A stretch of DNA of 64,000 nt, taken from the NCBI RefSeq assembly GCF_036884655.1, contig NC_088347.1, forward strand, positions 18,408,501-18,472,500, read 5' to 3'. Source of the stretch: Musa acuminata AAA Group (lineage: Eukaryota > Streptophyta > Magnoliopsida > Zingiberales > Musaceae). Positions 21,857-33,260 of this stretch are shown one piece after another (within the stretch, counting starts at the first letter, position 1; each line of letters begins with the position of its first letter). The notes below the pieces were generated by a model, which saw only the letters and a list, made by a program, of their open reading frames with translations, was not told the origin of the DNA and did not search any database. The position numbers and the translations under genes are program-made.

Positions 21857-22609
21857 CTAATCTACCTTGGCCGAGCCAATTACATACTTTGGAATCACAG
21901 GGGCTAGTCGACCATACAATACTTCATAAGGGGCACATTTTATAGATGAATGATATGTAGTATTATACCACCATTCGGCCCAAGGAAGCCATTTCGCCCA
22001 CTCTTTTGGTCGGTCGCTAGCGAAACACCGGAGGTACGTCTCTAAGCACCTATTTACCACCTCTGTTTGGCCGTTAGTTTGTGGATGATACGCTGTGCTC
22101 ATCTTGAGTTTGGTGCCTTGTAATTGAAATAACTCGGTCCAAAATTTACTAGTGAAGATCTTGTCACGATCACTTACGATGGACCTTGGCATCCCATGTA
22201 GTTTAACAATATTTTCTATGAAAATCTGGGCAATACTAGCAGTAGTGTAGGGATTTCTTACAACATAAAAATGAGCATATTTCGTAAGTCGATCAACCAC
22301 CATAAGAATTGTGCTTTTACCTTTGGAAGATGGCAGCCCTTCAATGAAGTCCATGGAGATGTCAGTCCACACTGAGTCTGGTATAGGTAGTGGTTGTAGC
22401 TTCCCTGGATTTGCCATAGTGTCACCCTTGTGCTGTTGACATACATCACATTGTGCCACATATTCAGCAATAATTTTTTTCATCCCTCTCCAATAAAAAT
22501 TTTGCTTCACTCTTTTGTAGGTTCTTAGGAATCCAGAGTGCCCTGCTGAAGGTATGGAGTGCATTTCATGCAAGATGATTGCGATGCAATGAGAGTCAGG
22601 TATAAACAC
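21857..22609 (-). pseudogene. Element B integrase (zinc finger and catalytic core)
   Basis: 250 residues. The HHCC zinc finger is visible (HEMH...GHSG...CDVCQQHK), then the DDE core: the Asp in WTDISMDFIEG, the Asp in IVSDRDKIFTS and the Glu in NGQTEVVNRCLE. YHPQTNGQTE is the usual gypsy signature. The domain itself looks intact, but a stop follows at its end and RNase H upstream is split by element C, so it belongs to a dead polyprotein. Confidence 0.88.
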
Positions 22610-22975
22610 AATGCGACCTTTGTAGCCTAGATCTCTCGAATCCTAGGTGTAGTGGGCTATTGCACTTGGATCCTCCTCCAATTTTTTTATGATGTTGCTG
22701 ATCTCTGGATCCTTCTTCCATTCTTCCCTAATGTCCTCGAGGAGACCGGTGGTAGGAAGGGAGATGGCTGAAACCTTAGCTTATTCAGGTAGCCGTGAGA
22801 GTGCATCTGCAACAACGTTTTCTTTCCCCTTTTTGTAAATAATTTCATAATCAAATTTAAGAAGTTTGGTTACCCATTTTTGCTACTCAGGAGATGATAT
22901 CTTTTGCTCCAAAAAGTACTTGAGGCTTTTATGGTCAGTTTTAATTTGAAATCGCCGGTCGATCAGGTAGGGTCT

Positions 22976-23399
22976 TGTTAGGACTCTACCTTGGAGAGTC
23001 CTAATTGAGAGGGACATTCATGTAAACTGTTAGGACTCTAGCTAGGAGAGTCCTAATTGAGAGGGACATTCTGTTAGAACTCTAGCTAGGAGAGTCCTAA
23101 TTGAGAGGGGCATTCATGTAGGAGGTGTTTTCTTAGAGAAGAATTAGGAGTTGTAAGGGAATATGAGTCTTGACTAGGAGTTGGTTAGAAGTAAGAGTCT
23201 TAAATAGGAGTCCTATTAGGAGTTAAGGTTTAGAAGCCCTATAAATAGCCATGTATTCCTTCTCTTTTGAGAGGAATAGATGAATATTTTCTGCAGCCTT
23301 TGAGCAGCAACTTGGAGGGAGGAACCCCTATAGAGTTCCAAGGAGGCCGATCCCCTAAAGAGATCAACCCCAAGTTTAGAATCTGCAAGGGTTTTAACA
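22976..23399 (+). repeat. 5' LTR of element C
   Basis: TGTTAGG...TTTTAACA. The first ~130 bp is three tandem copies of a unit beginning TGTTAGGACTCTAGCTAGG and containing the inverted repeat AGGACTCT/AGAGTCCT. TATA-like CTATAAATAGCC near 23240 precedes the expected start of transcription. Confidence 0.9.
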
Positions 23400-23665
23400 C
23401 CTGGTATCAAAGCAGCATTCTTGGCGTCTCGCTGCCCTTCCACAGCCATCCATCAACCCTCTACAACCATCCAAAGCAATTCCCACAATTGCTTAAAAGA
23501 TCGTCACCGAATTCCGCCATCATCTCCACCACCACGGATCATCCTTTGATCTCCCCGTGAATTGCAACAGGTTCTGGTTTCCTACCTTACTGTTGCTGCA
23601 ATTTAGTTATCCTTATTCGAAAATCCAAAAAAAAAAAAAAGTTCCTATATTGCTGCATAAACTTT

Positions 23666-24560
23666 TTGTCACAAAGTTTTCATCTCTACGACGAAAGATA
23701 CATTGCAGAATTCCAACCGCATAGCACCATCTGTTTGATCTCGCTACTGTGCTTTTTCTATCCAAATTTCTACAAAATTTTTAGAACCTTCTTTTTGTCT
23801 CAAAAACAGCTATTGAGGACCTTCATTGAGGGCTTGAAGCCGGAGATCCGAGGAGAAGTTAAAGCGCGACAACCGTATACACTTATGGCAGCCATCTCTT
23901 TCGCACGACATCAAGAGGAGCAATTGAACCATGAAGCTCGGAGGACTAGGGTCACTCCTCAACCAGTAATATTGAAGCCCTCAGCCCACCCTACTATCGA
24001 CCAAGTCCCTACACCAAAGAGGTGAACAAGAGAAGAGCTTCGGGAGCGATATGCGAAGGGGTTATGTTGGCATTGTGACGAGTCGTGGAGCCGTGAGCAT
24101 CACTGTAGTAAAGGGGGACTTCTTATGATTGAACTGATAGAAGAAGAAATCATTGAACATCCAAAAGAGAGCCTTAAACATAAAGAAGAAGATGCAGAAG
24201 AAGAGCCACAACCGATCGAAGTTACGGTATATACACTAGCTGGCTACTCAAACCCGCAAACGATGAAAGTTGGAGGCCTTCTCAAACAATAACCGATCAC
24301 TGTTCTCATCGACAAGGGCAACACTAATAACTTCCTAAACAGTAAGGTTGCTGTCCATATGAACTTACCTATTGAGAATTGCAGCAGGTTTGTCGCTAAG
24401 GTCGCCAATGGACGGATTTTGAAGTGTGATCATAGGTGCCCGCAGGTGAAACTGTTGCTGCAGGACCAAGAGATAATTGCAGATTTCTTCCTCCTCCCTC
24501 TTGATGATTATGAGGCCATACTCAGAATTAAATGGTTGATGACATTAGGTGATATTTCTT
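23666..24560 (+). pseudogene. Element C gag end, zinc knuckle and protease remnants
   Basis: The gag tail (FIEGLKPEIRGEVKARQPYT, SFARHQEEQLNHEARR) is joined to unrelated leader sequence, so the N-terminal two thirds of gag are deleted. A CWHCDESWSREHHC knuckle follows near 24068. The protease region (24280-24560) has LIDKGNTNNF where active copies of this family have LIDTGSTNNF, so the catalytic triad DTG is lost (DKG). Downstream the ILKCDHRCPQVKLLLQDQE segment matches B. Confidence 0.78.
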
Positions 24561-24607
24561 GAAATTTTATGTAACTATTTATAAAATTTTACAGTAAGGA
24601 GAAACAG

Positions 24608-25822
24608 GTGATACTGCATGAGAAACGTGAGGGCGACGTAACGATGATTTGCACACAACAAATGGAGAAGGTTTTGCATAAAGCATGCAGCGGTTTTTTG
24701 GTACAACTTGAGCAGCAAACTAAGGGCAAATCTACAGCAAATGCTCAGCCATATCAGAATCCATATCTCCAGAAGGATGAAATAGAAAGGATTGTAAAAG
24801 AGATGCTCAAAATAGGAGTTATTCGGCCATGTTGCAGCCCTTACTCTTCACCGGTGCTCCTCATACGAAAGAAGGATGGAATATGGCGATTATATGTTGA
24901 TTACCGAGCTCTCAATGGCATAACCATCAAGGATAAATACCCTATTCCAGTAGTAGATGAGTTGCTAAGGGAGCACAAATCTTCACAAAGCTGGACCTTC
25001 GATCCGGGTATCATCAAATACGAGTATGCGAAGAAGACATACCGAAAACCACCTTTTGAACACACAACAACCACTATGAATTTTTGCTTTCTTCAAAAGA
25101 ATGTGGAATATCTTGGGCATATCATATCAGAGAAAGGTGTGGCAGTAGACCCCTTCAAAGTTGGAGCAATGCAAAATTGGCTAACCCCGAGGAACATAAA
25201 ATTGCTACATGGCTTTCTGGGTTTAACAGGCTACTACTGCAAGTTCGTGAAAAACTATGGAGAGATTAGTGCACCAGTTACTTCCTTACTGAAAAAAGAT
25301 GTCTTCCAATGGTCTGACAGAGCCTCTGCTGCCTTCAACAAACTTAAGGCAGCCATGACGACGACGCTGGTGCTAACACTACCAGATTTCAACCGACCCT
25401 TCATTATTGAGGCCGACACATCTGGAGTCAGAATTGGAGTATTTCTCATGCAAGATGGTCGACCACTCGCATACACTAGCAAGGCATTATCTCCCTCCTA
25501 TCAAAATAAGTCAACATATGATAAGGAGATGCTCGCTATTGTGCGTGCAGTAACGCGGTGGAGACCCTACTTGATTGGTCGACGATTTCAAATCAAAACT
25601 GACCATAAAAGCCTCAAGTACTTTTTGGAGCAAAAGATATCATCCCTTGAGCATCAAAAATGGGTAACAAAACTTCTTGGATTTGATTATGAAATAACTT
25701 ACAAAAGGTGGAAAGAGAATATTGTTGCAGATGCGCTTTCGCAGCTACCTGAACAAGCTGAATTTTCGGTCGTTTTACTTCCAACCAGGGACTTCCTTGA
25801 GGATATTAAGATGGAATGGTAG
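24608..25822 (+). pseudogene. Element C truncated reverse transcriptase and RNase H
   Basis: A 404-residue open frame. The RT N-terminal part is present ([38 protein letters not shown]), then the frame jumps over the palm: the FFDD catalytic block and surrounding ~80 residues present in B are missing. It resumes at [14 protein letters not shown], followed by the connection domain (LLHGFLGLTGYY) and RNase H (FIIEADTSGV, LAYTSKALSP, YDKEMLAIV, TDHKSLKYFLEQ). The frame remaining open despite the loss is notable, but no polymerase activity is possible. Confidence 0.85.
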
Positions 25823-26315
25823 GAAGATTCGGAGACCAGTAAGATACAAAAAAAAAATTAGAGGAAGCACCAAGCTCTGTGGCTCATTACAATCGGGACT
25901 TAAAAGAATTATGCTATAAGGGACGCATTGTGCTTGTGACAAATTCTACTTGCATCTTCAAGAGCAGATTTTAGACAAAGTTATTCCATATGCAGGGTAC
26001 TAAATTAGAAAGGAGTACGACATATCACCCATAAACCAACAGCAAGACGAAAGTTTTAAATAGGTGCTTGGAGACAGCCCAAAGCCACCCACCAAATATG
26101 ACTACCCAAAGAGAACTCCAGACCTAGCTAAGTGCCATTATTGATCGACGGATCGTGACTCGACGACGACGACCCACTAATGAAGTGCTAATACAGTGGA
26201 CGAACCTACCAATAGAAGATGCCACTTGGGAGAACTATGATGACTTGAAGATCAAATTCCCAGAATTCACGAATCATCAGTCTCGAGGACAAGGCTGATT
26301 TGAAGAGGGTGAGTC
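25823..26315 (+). pseudogene. Element C integrase scraps and chromodomain end
   Basis: Short in-frame scraps of integrase (GRIVLV...NSTCI, TTYHP.TNSKT, NRCLET) and a chromodomain-like end (NLPIEDATWENYDDLKIKF PEF, near 26205-26270) are joined by deletions. No catalytic core remains. The polypurine tract closes the region. Confidence 0.7.
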
Positions 26316-26739
26316 TGTTAGGACTCTAGCTTGGAGAGTCCTAATTGAGAGGGATATTCATGTAAACTGTTAGGACTCTAGCTAGGAGAGTCCTAATTGA
26401 GAGGGACATTCTGTTAGGACTCTAGCTAGGAGAGTCCTAATTGAGAGGGGCATTCATGTAGGAGGTGTTTTCTTAGAGAAGAATTAGGAATTGTAAGGGA
26501 ATAGGAGTCTTGACTAGGAGTTGGTTAGAAGTAAGAGTCTTAAATAGGAGTCCTATTAGGAGTTAGGGTTTAGAAGCCCTATAAATAGCCATGTATTCCT
26601 TCTCTTTTGAGAGGAATAGATGAATCTTTTCCGCAGCCTTTGAGCAGCAACTTGGAGGGAGGAACCCCTATAGAGTTCCAAGGAGGCCGATCCCCTAAAG
26701 AGATCAACCCCAAGTTTAGAATCTGCAAGGGTTCTAACA
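26316..26739 (+). repeat. 3' LTR of element C
   Basis: 424 bp, TGTTAGG...TTCTAACA, the same length as the left copy and about 98% identical by eye. It is followed by GGTCT, the target duplication, and then element B RNase H continues on the minus strand. Confidence 0.9.
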
Positions 26740-26744
26740 GGTCT

Positions 26745-27206
26745 CCACCTCGTTACTGCGTGTACAATGGCAAGCATCTCCTTATCATATACTGACATGT
26801 TTTGATGGGAGGGAGACAATGTCTTGCTAGTGTATGCGAGTGGTCGATCATTTTGCATGAGAATGACTCCAATTCCGACTCCAGATGTGTCGGCCTCAAT
26901 GATGAAGGGTCTATTGAAATCTGGTAGCGCAAGCACCGGCGTCGTTGTCATGGCTGCTTTAAGTTTGTCGAAGGCAACAGAGGCTTTGTCCGACCATTGG
27001 AAATCATCTTTTTTTAGTAAAGAAGTGAGTGGTGCACTGATCTTCCCATAGTCCTTAACAAATTTTCGGTAGTAGCCCGTTAGTCCAAGGAACCCCCGTA
27101 GTAATTTCATGTTTGTAGGTTTCGGCCAGCCTTGCATTGCCTCAATTTTTGTTGGGTCTACCACCACTCCTTCTGATATTATATGCCCAAGGTACTCTAC
27201 TTTTTG
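26745..27206 (-). pseudogene. Element B RNase H, split by element C
   Basis: The minus strand encodes the RT connection and RNase H start (GFLGLTGYYRKFVKDYGKIS, FIIEADTSGVGIGVILMQ, LAYTSKTLSPSHQN, YDKEMLAIVHAVTRWRP). The frame then runs into the LTR of element C at 26739; the rest of RNase H lies at 22610-22970. The frame itself is otherwise clean. Confidence 0.85.
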
Positions 27207-27986
27207 CTAGAGAAAGCTACACTTTAGTTGCTTAACAAAAAGAGTATTCTCCCAAAGGATCGTCAAAACAATCCGTAAATGCTGAAAGTGAGTCTTAAGA
27301 GAAGGGCTGTAAACAAGAATATCATCGAAAAATACTAGCACAAATTTACGAAGAAAGCTCTGAAATATATCATTCATGAGACTTTGAAAGGTTGAAGGAG
27401 AATTAGTGAGTCCAAAAGGTATTACCAAGAATTCATAATGGCTATCATGTGTGCAAAATGCAGTTTTTGGAATGTCATCGTCACATACCCGAATTTGGTG
27501 GTAATCGGATCGGAGGTCCAACTTCGTGAAGACTCGAGCTCCTTTCAATTCATCAAGAAGTTCATCCACCACTGGTATTGGGTACTTGTCCTTGACGGTG
27601 ATGCCATTTAAAGCTCGGTAGTCGATGCACATCCGCCAAGTTCCATCCTTTTTGCGTACAAGTAGCACCGGTGAGGAATAGAGACTGCAACTTGGCCGAA
27701 TCACCCCTGTTTCAAGCATCTCCTTTACGATCTTTTTAATTTCATCTTTCTGGAGGTGAGGATATTGGTACGGTCGAGTGTTCGCTGGTGGCTTGCCCGG
27801 AAGGATTGGAATTCGATGGTCATGTTGCCGAGAAGGAGGAAGACCGCACGGTTCATCAAATATGTCGGCAAATTCAGTAAGCAATTGGGCAAGAATTTGA
27901 TCTTCAATTTCTATTTTCTTCTCTTGTGGTTGTGGCTGGAGATGCATCAAAAAGCCACCATTTACCTTGTGCAAAACTTTTTCCAT
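27207..27986 (-). pseudogene. Element B reverse transcriptase
   Basis: 260 codons containing the complete gypsy RT core: [93 protein letters not shown] and the catalytic FVLVFFDDILVYS. It ends at TAG (27207), where related copies have a Gln codon before KVEYLG, so one substitution separates RT from RNase H. Confidence 0.88.
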
Positions 27987-28057
27987 TCGTTGGGTCGAAA
28001 CAGTGGTAACGTTGCTTCCGCGCTTCCCGCGTAGGATGATATGTTTGCCCTTACAGT

Positions 28058-28141
28058 AGAATTTTATAATTAATTTAGAAAAGTTTCAAGAGACATCACC
28101 AATTTTATAATTAATTTAGAAAAGTTTCAAGAGACATCACC
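28058..28141. repeat. ~41-bp tandem duplication between element B protease and RT
   Basis: AATTTTATAATTAATTTAG followed by AAAAGTTTCAAGAGACATC occurs twice back to back. The length is not a multiple of three, so it shifts the frame between protease and RT. Confidence 0.85.
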
Positions 28142-28564
28142 TAGTGTAGTCAGCCATTCTATACCAAGCACTGCCTCATAGTCATCGATTGGTAGGAGGA
28201 AGAAATCGATGATAATTTCTTGGTCTTGCAGTAATAGTTTCACCTGCGGGCATCTTTGGTCGCACTTTAGGATTCTACCGTCGGCAACCTTTACATCGAA
28301 CTTGCTGCAACCTTCAATATGCAGTGTCATCCGAGCAGCAACCTTACTATTCAGGAAGTTATTAGTGCTACCCGTGTCGATGAGAATAGTGATCGACTGT
28401 TGTTTGAGAAGGCCTCCAACTTTCATCGTTTGCAGATTTGAGTAGCCGGTTAGTGCGTGTACCGTAATGTCGGTCGGCTGTGGCTCTTCTTCCATATCTT
28501 GTTCTTCATGTTCAAGGCTCTCTTCTAGATGTTCAATGACCTCTTCTTCTATTGGTTCAATCAT
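28127..28564 (-). pseudogene. Element B aspartic protease with zinc knuckle upstream
   Basis: The retropepsin-like domain has LIDTGSTNNFLNS, the intact catalytic DTG. The acidic spacer (EEEVIEHLEESLEHEEQD) precedes it, and just upstream (28565-28640) is a CWHCDEPWSREHRC knuckle in another frame. It would process the gag-pol polyprotein, but it is cut off from gag and RT by frame breaks. Confidence 0.82.
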
Positions 28565-28780
28565 AAGAAGTCTACCTTTTTTACAGCGATGCTCGCGGCT
28601 CCACGGCTCGTCGCAATGCCAACATAACCCCTTCGCAGATCGCTCCTGAAGTTCTTCTCTTGTTAATCTTTTCGGTGCAGGGACTCGGTTGATAGTAGGG
28701 GGGGCTAAGAGCTTTAGTATTGTAGGTCATGGAGTGATCCTAGTCCTCCGGGCTTCATGGTTCAATCGCTCCTCTTGAAG

Positions 28781-29497
28781 TCATGCGAAAGAGATGGCTG
28801 CCATAAGCGTGTATGGTTGTCGCGCCTTAACTTCTCCCCAGATCTCCGGCTTTAAGCCCTCAATAAAAGTCCCCAATAGTTGTTTTTCATACCAATCATG
28901 AGTTTTATTAGATAATCTTTCAAACGTGATTTGGTACTTCTGAATGGTGGAGGTTTGTCGGATCTTTGCTAGTTGTCCGTCAATGTTCTCGTAATAAGTT
29001 GGTCCGAAGCGAATCAGTAGTCCTTCTTTGAATTGTCGCCATGAAAGGACTCCATAAGTGTGTTCAAACCAGTCAAACCATTGTATGGCATCCCCTTCAA
29101 GATGTATAGCTGTAATTTCCACCATGGATGCATCCGCAGTTTTATGGTAACGAAAATATCGCTCTGTGCGCGAGATCCAACCAATTGGGTCTCCTTCTTC
29201 CCATCTAGAGAAGTCTACTCTCATGCACGAATAGTTGGGGTCAGTCATAGAGCCTCTCCTCTCTTGGAAGTCATCTCTTTGGGCATGATGTGATTAGTTA
29301 GAGCTCTCTCCTTGATGTGATTTCTTCGGGCTTGGTGGTCGGCCCAAACTGAATTCGGTAAGGAGAGTCTGAATCTTATCCTCCATTCGTGCCTCAAAGG
29401 CTTCAAATTTAGCATTGATTGCGTCCTCAGATGCCATAGTATATGACTCCAAATCTATGATGTTAAGATCTCTCTTTTGTTGACGGGTTAAAGACAT
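28781..29497 (-). pseudogene. Element B gag (two blocks)
   Basis: Block 29294-29497 is the N-terminus (MSLTRQQKRDLNIIDLESYT, MASEDAINAKFEAFEARMED). Block 28781-29248 is the gag core (WEEGDPIGWISRTERYF, HLEGDAIQWFDWFEH, LSWRQFKEGLLIRFGP, FIEGLKPEIWGEVKARQPYT). The two are in different frames, and the second ends at TGA where element C has CGA (SFAR). Gag would assemble the particle; here it is broken. Confidence 0.83.
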
Positions 29498-29689
29498 GTA
29501 TAGGTTTGATAGAAATCAGTGAAAGTTTGCTGTTGCAATTCACGGGATGATCCCTGGTGGTGGAGATGATGGCGGAATTTGGCGACGATCTTTTAAGCAA
29601 TTGTGGGAATTGCTTTGGGTAGTTGTGGAGGGTTGATGGATGGCAGTGGAAGGGTAGCGAGATGCCAAGAACGCTGCTCTGATACTAGG

Positions 29690-30107
29690 TGATAGAACCC
29701 TTATAGATTCTAAACTTGGGGTTGATCTCTTTAGGGGATCAGCCTCCTTGGAACTCTATAGGGGTTCCTCCCTCCAAGTTGCTGCTCAAAGGCTGCAGAA
29801 AAGATTCATCTATTGCTTAAGAAAAGAGAAGGAATGCATGGCTATTTAGGGCTTCTAAACCCTAACTCTTAATAGAACTCCTACTTAAGACTCTTACTTC
29901 TAACCAACTCCTAATATGACTCATACTCAAGACTCCTATTCCCTTACAACTCCTAATTCTTCTCTAAGAAAAAACCTCCTACATGAATGTCCCTCTCAAT
30001 TAGGACTCTCCTAGCTAGAGTCCTAACAGAATGTCCCTCTCAATTAGGACTAGAGTCCTAACAGAATGTCCCTCTCAATTAGGACTCTCCTAGCTAGAGT
30101 CCTAACA
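29690..30107 (-). repeat. 5' LTR of element B (418 bp) and primer-binding site
   Basis: TGATAGAACCC...CCTAACA on the plus strand, so one terminal base is mutated (TGTT to TGAT). The adjacent primer-binding site (29677-29688) reads TAGTATCAGAGC in sense, one mismatch from the initiator Met tRNA type. Three terminal hairpin units occur at 29990-30107. Confidence 0.88.
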
Positions 30108-30112
30108 AAGCC

Positions 30113-30832
30113 CAGCCGACGGTGGCACCGCCAGGGAGACTCAGTCTCCCAGGTGGTATGGGTGGTGGTACCGTCGGTAGTAAATACTGCCAACGGTAGT
30201 ACCGCCCCTGTCAGGCAGTGGTACCACCCAATGTCATGATGCCAAGAGGTGGTATCGCCCGTACTCGGAAAACCCAGGATGAGACATTTTTGGGCTCCAA
30301 ATTTGAATCAACTTGAAGCCTATAAATACCCCTCTCATCCCTAGTTAAGATACACGAGTATTGAGAGTAAAAAGGAAAGAAACGCTGCTGTAATCTTGTG
30401 TGAAACTCCTCTCAAAGTTCAAAGTGTTAGAATAGTTTGAGAGATAAGTAAGTGGGGGTGTAAGGGTTATCTCCTAAATCCGGTAAAAGGAGAATCAAGT
30501 TATAAAAGATGGTTGGTCTTCGCCTATTGTAGGAAGACCGATAGTGAATGCCGGTGGCCTCGACGAAAGAGGAATCGACGGAGTGGATGTAGGTCACGAC
30601 GATCGAACCACTAGAAAATCTGATTTGCATTTTATCTTGAGCAATTTACTTTAACTGTAAACTACTTTACTTGCTTACCGCTTTCAATACATTTACGAAT
30701 ATGTTTGAAGTTAAGATTTTTATGAAACGGTTTTTGTCGAAATTGGTTTTAATCGAAATGAAACGATTTGAATCCGTGATCTTTTCCCTGCACTAATTCA
30801 CCACCTCTCTTAATGCCGGCTCGTTCCTAACA
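30113..30832 (+). mobile_element. SLE-type LTR in plus orientation, right part
   Basis: Continuation of 20461-20880 after element B. It contains a GGTGGTACC-type palindrome array (30113-30260), a TATA box in CCTATAAATACCCC (30321-30328), the leader-like CTCCTAAATCCGG and GGAGTGGATGTAGGTC blocks and the end CTGCACTAATTCACCACC...CCTAACA. No internal region follows, so it is a solo or truncated LTR. Confidence 0.75.
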
Positions 30833-31900
30833 CGTAGTTCGTACCATGCATGTGCATTATGTTGACTCTGAGATACCACGTTGATTCCGAGGTTGTTATC
30901 GGTTGTTGCTGTGGGGTGATACCAAAATATTCTCTATCAAATGCATATAAACTGTTTTTTTTCCCTAAAATTCCATTGTCAAATGTAATTAGTTTGTTAT
31001 ACGAGACAATAGCCTCTAATTGTTTTGGATTAGTCTTCTTATCTTATTTAGTGTCTTAATCACTGGAATGATCCCCAAATCAAGTTTGTACATGGAGTGG
31101 GATGCCGTCAACAAAACCAAGACAAGTGGGCTTCTCGAAACTTCTCACTCACACTACAATGCAGAGGGAACATGCTTGCGATGAAAGGATAGAAGAATTA
31201 AAATAATGAGCCCAACGCCCCATGACTCTCAACAGAGGACTAAGTAGAATGTTCTAGAGACTATACAGCTTTGCACATATATATTCTTCTCAGTCGCACT
31301 CGAATGAACGCTCTAATCATGTCGTAATTGATGTGTGATGTGGGCGTTTATGCTGCCTGGATAGGCTTCTTTTATTCAAATGTGGCTCTTTCCAATCCAG
31401 AGCGCCAAAGTGATGACACCCAGACTTCCGGTCGCAATCAACTTCCTAAGGTCAAGATTCCTTCAACACGTAAACACAGAGGGCTCGTCGTCAATTGTGC
31501 ATCCTCCAGAGCAGAACAAAACCAGGATAAGCTTTGCAGTTGTAAGCTTAGCTCCCAGTCGTGCTGCCCGGCTGAGACAAGCATGGATGGCTCCTTGAGC
31601 TTCGCCATGCAGGAAGATACTGTCAAAGTCTAAGGATTCCATCTTCTTCCCTCGAATGGCCACGAGCCAGTCGCAGGATCTTTGCATCTTCTTCTTTCTG
31701 CTTGTGTGTCCTTCTTTAATTCCCTTTGCATTTGGCACCTTTTATCCTTGGGTTTTTTTTGGATCTCCTCTACTTGGTTGGTGCAGACGGAAGAAGGTGA
31801 AAGAGGCTATATTCTTCCTCACTGCCACCTGTTTCCCATCGTAGATGTTGTCTTCTTCGAAAGCAGTTTCGGAGACCACATGGCTTTCGATACAGAGTTC
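30833..31900. other. Unassigned low-repeat stretch, possible non-TE sequence
   Basis: It shows no similarity to other parts of the window. A 101-codon plus ORF (31328-31633) and overlapping ORFs on the other strand (for example 31463-31738) are the only frames. The plus ORF has a basic, Ser/Thr-rich stretch (QLPKVKIPSTRKHRG) and a cysteine-rich middle (KLCSCKLSSQSCC), but I recognise no family. It could be an island of ancestral host DNA between insertions. Confidence 0.3.
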
Positions 31901-32879
31901 ATAAGGTGGTCTGGGGATCAGATTCCTGAACGTGATACAAGGGAAGTGTTATTATCTTGACAGGAGAGTCCGAGCAGTTTGAGGCAGCCGAGGATGGTTT
32001 GATCCCAAAAATATAGATCCATCTTGGGACCCGCATCGGGATGGATGAGGCAATCCAGGCAGGCAACCGAGGTGGTATATGAACTCTTAGGTATTGTTGG
32101 CTCACGGCAGCTGACTCATGATCGTCCCGAGGTACAGTTTATTTGTTGAAGAAAATTAGAGATTATCCCGAGGGGCACCTTGGCCTTGTCTTGAAGCGCC
32201 AAACGTTGCTTTGAGGTGTTCCTTAAACGTGCTTGGGTCCTGCACAAGCGATCGTTATCGAAGGGATGTCCCAACCCGACCTCTCCGACGCTCAAGTTAG
32301 TAGAGTAGGTAGAGGAGGTTTAGTAGAGCTTAGAAGAGTTGAGATAAAGCTCGCTTGCCCCTATTTGGCTTGAAGGCTTGGGTTTTATACTTGAGCGGTA
32401 GGTGACTTGAAGGCAACGATGGGTTATGGTGTCCATTACCTTGTTAGGAGATTATTGATGGTGGTAGCTAACGAGCACGTCCTCTGAAGGACGATGTCAG
32501 AGTAGGACACCAGTGATAATATGCCTTGCTAGTGCTCTTAGCCTGTCCAGGACAAGTAAGTAATGGTCCCCTATGTCATTCATCTGGAAGGTAGGGCTGG
32601 GGAAGTTGTGCCATGCAGCCTAGCTGTAATGCATGCATGCAGACCTTCCTTTAGCTACTGTTGAGGTGGTTTCCTCAGCTCAGGTGGCGAGGTGAGTCGA
32701 TAGCATTGTTATTTTCCTTATCATTCATCCCCCCAGAAGGCATGCTTCGGGGCTTTGGTAGGGGTTTCGAGGCATGTCATTTCGCTGCATAGCTCTACTT
32801 CGTTTAGGTGTGTCAAGTTGTAGGTGCTGCCACGTAGTGGCTTCGTGCTTCTCATGATGGTCTTTCCCAAGCGTTGGTA

Positions 32880-33260
32880 TTGGGTTTATCCACCATAGTA
32901 GGTTTTCACTGTAATGGGTATAGAGTCCATCGTGGTGGATCTTGCCTTGACCGTCATAGCGAGAGTAGGGGTCCGCAGTTGTAGATTTTGCCTCGACCAT
33001 CATAGCTAGAGGAAGGGTTTTCCATGGTGGATTTTGCCTTGACTGTTGTAGCATGAGTAAGGGTTCGTCGTAATGGATCTTCTCTTGACCGCTGTAGCAA
33101 GACTAGGAGTCTACCATGGTGGATTTTACCTCGACCATCATAGCGGGAGTAGGAGTCCACTGTGACGATTTTTGCCTTGACTATCGTAGTGGGAGTAGGA
33201 ATTTGCCATAGCATATTTTAACTCGATTGTCATAGCGGGAGTAGGAGACTGCCATGGTGG
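32880..33260. repeat. Tandem array, ~60-bp degenerate unit
   Basis: Around six units, each containing CATGGTGGATTTTGCC(T) followed by TCGACCATCATAGCGGGAG and TAGGAGTCC. Units differ by many substitutions. The CCATGGTGG core is partly self-complementary. Confidence 0.7.

Larger units (their letters stand above)
22976..26739 (+). mobile_element. Ty3/gypsy deletion derivative C inserted in element B
   Basis: LTRs 22976-23399 and 26316-26739, both 424 bp, with target duplication GGTCT (22971-22975 and 26740-26744). The orientation is opposite to B and it sits within B's RNase H. The LTRs differ at about nine positions by eye (~2%). The internal region is 2,916 bp against ~4.64 kb in B: most of gag, the RT palm and the integrase core are deleted. 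The primer-binding site TGGTATCAAAGC follows the left LTR and a polypurine run GATTTGAAGAGGGTGAGTC precedes the right one, so the transposition signals are kept. Confidence 0.92.
20886..30107 (-). mobile_element. Ty3/gypsy chromodomain element B, with element C inserted
   Basis: 3' LTR 20886-21281, 5' LTR 29690-30107, and target duplication AAGCC (20881-20885 and 30108-30112). The sense is minus: gag, protease, RT, RNase H, integrase, chromodomain. Without C (3,764 bp plus its 5-bp duplication) the internal region is ~4.64 kb, a normal chromovirus size. Several stops interrupt it: TGA at the gag end (28781), a 41-bp tandem duplication between protease and RT, TAG after RT (27207) and frame breaks around 21740-21860. 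It cannot encode a full polyprotein. Confidence 0.9.
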
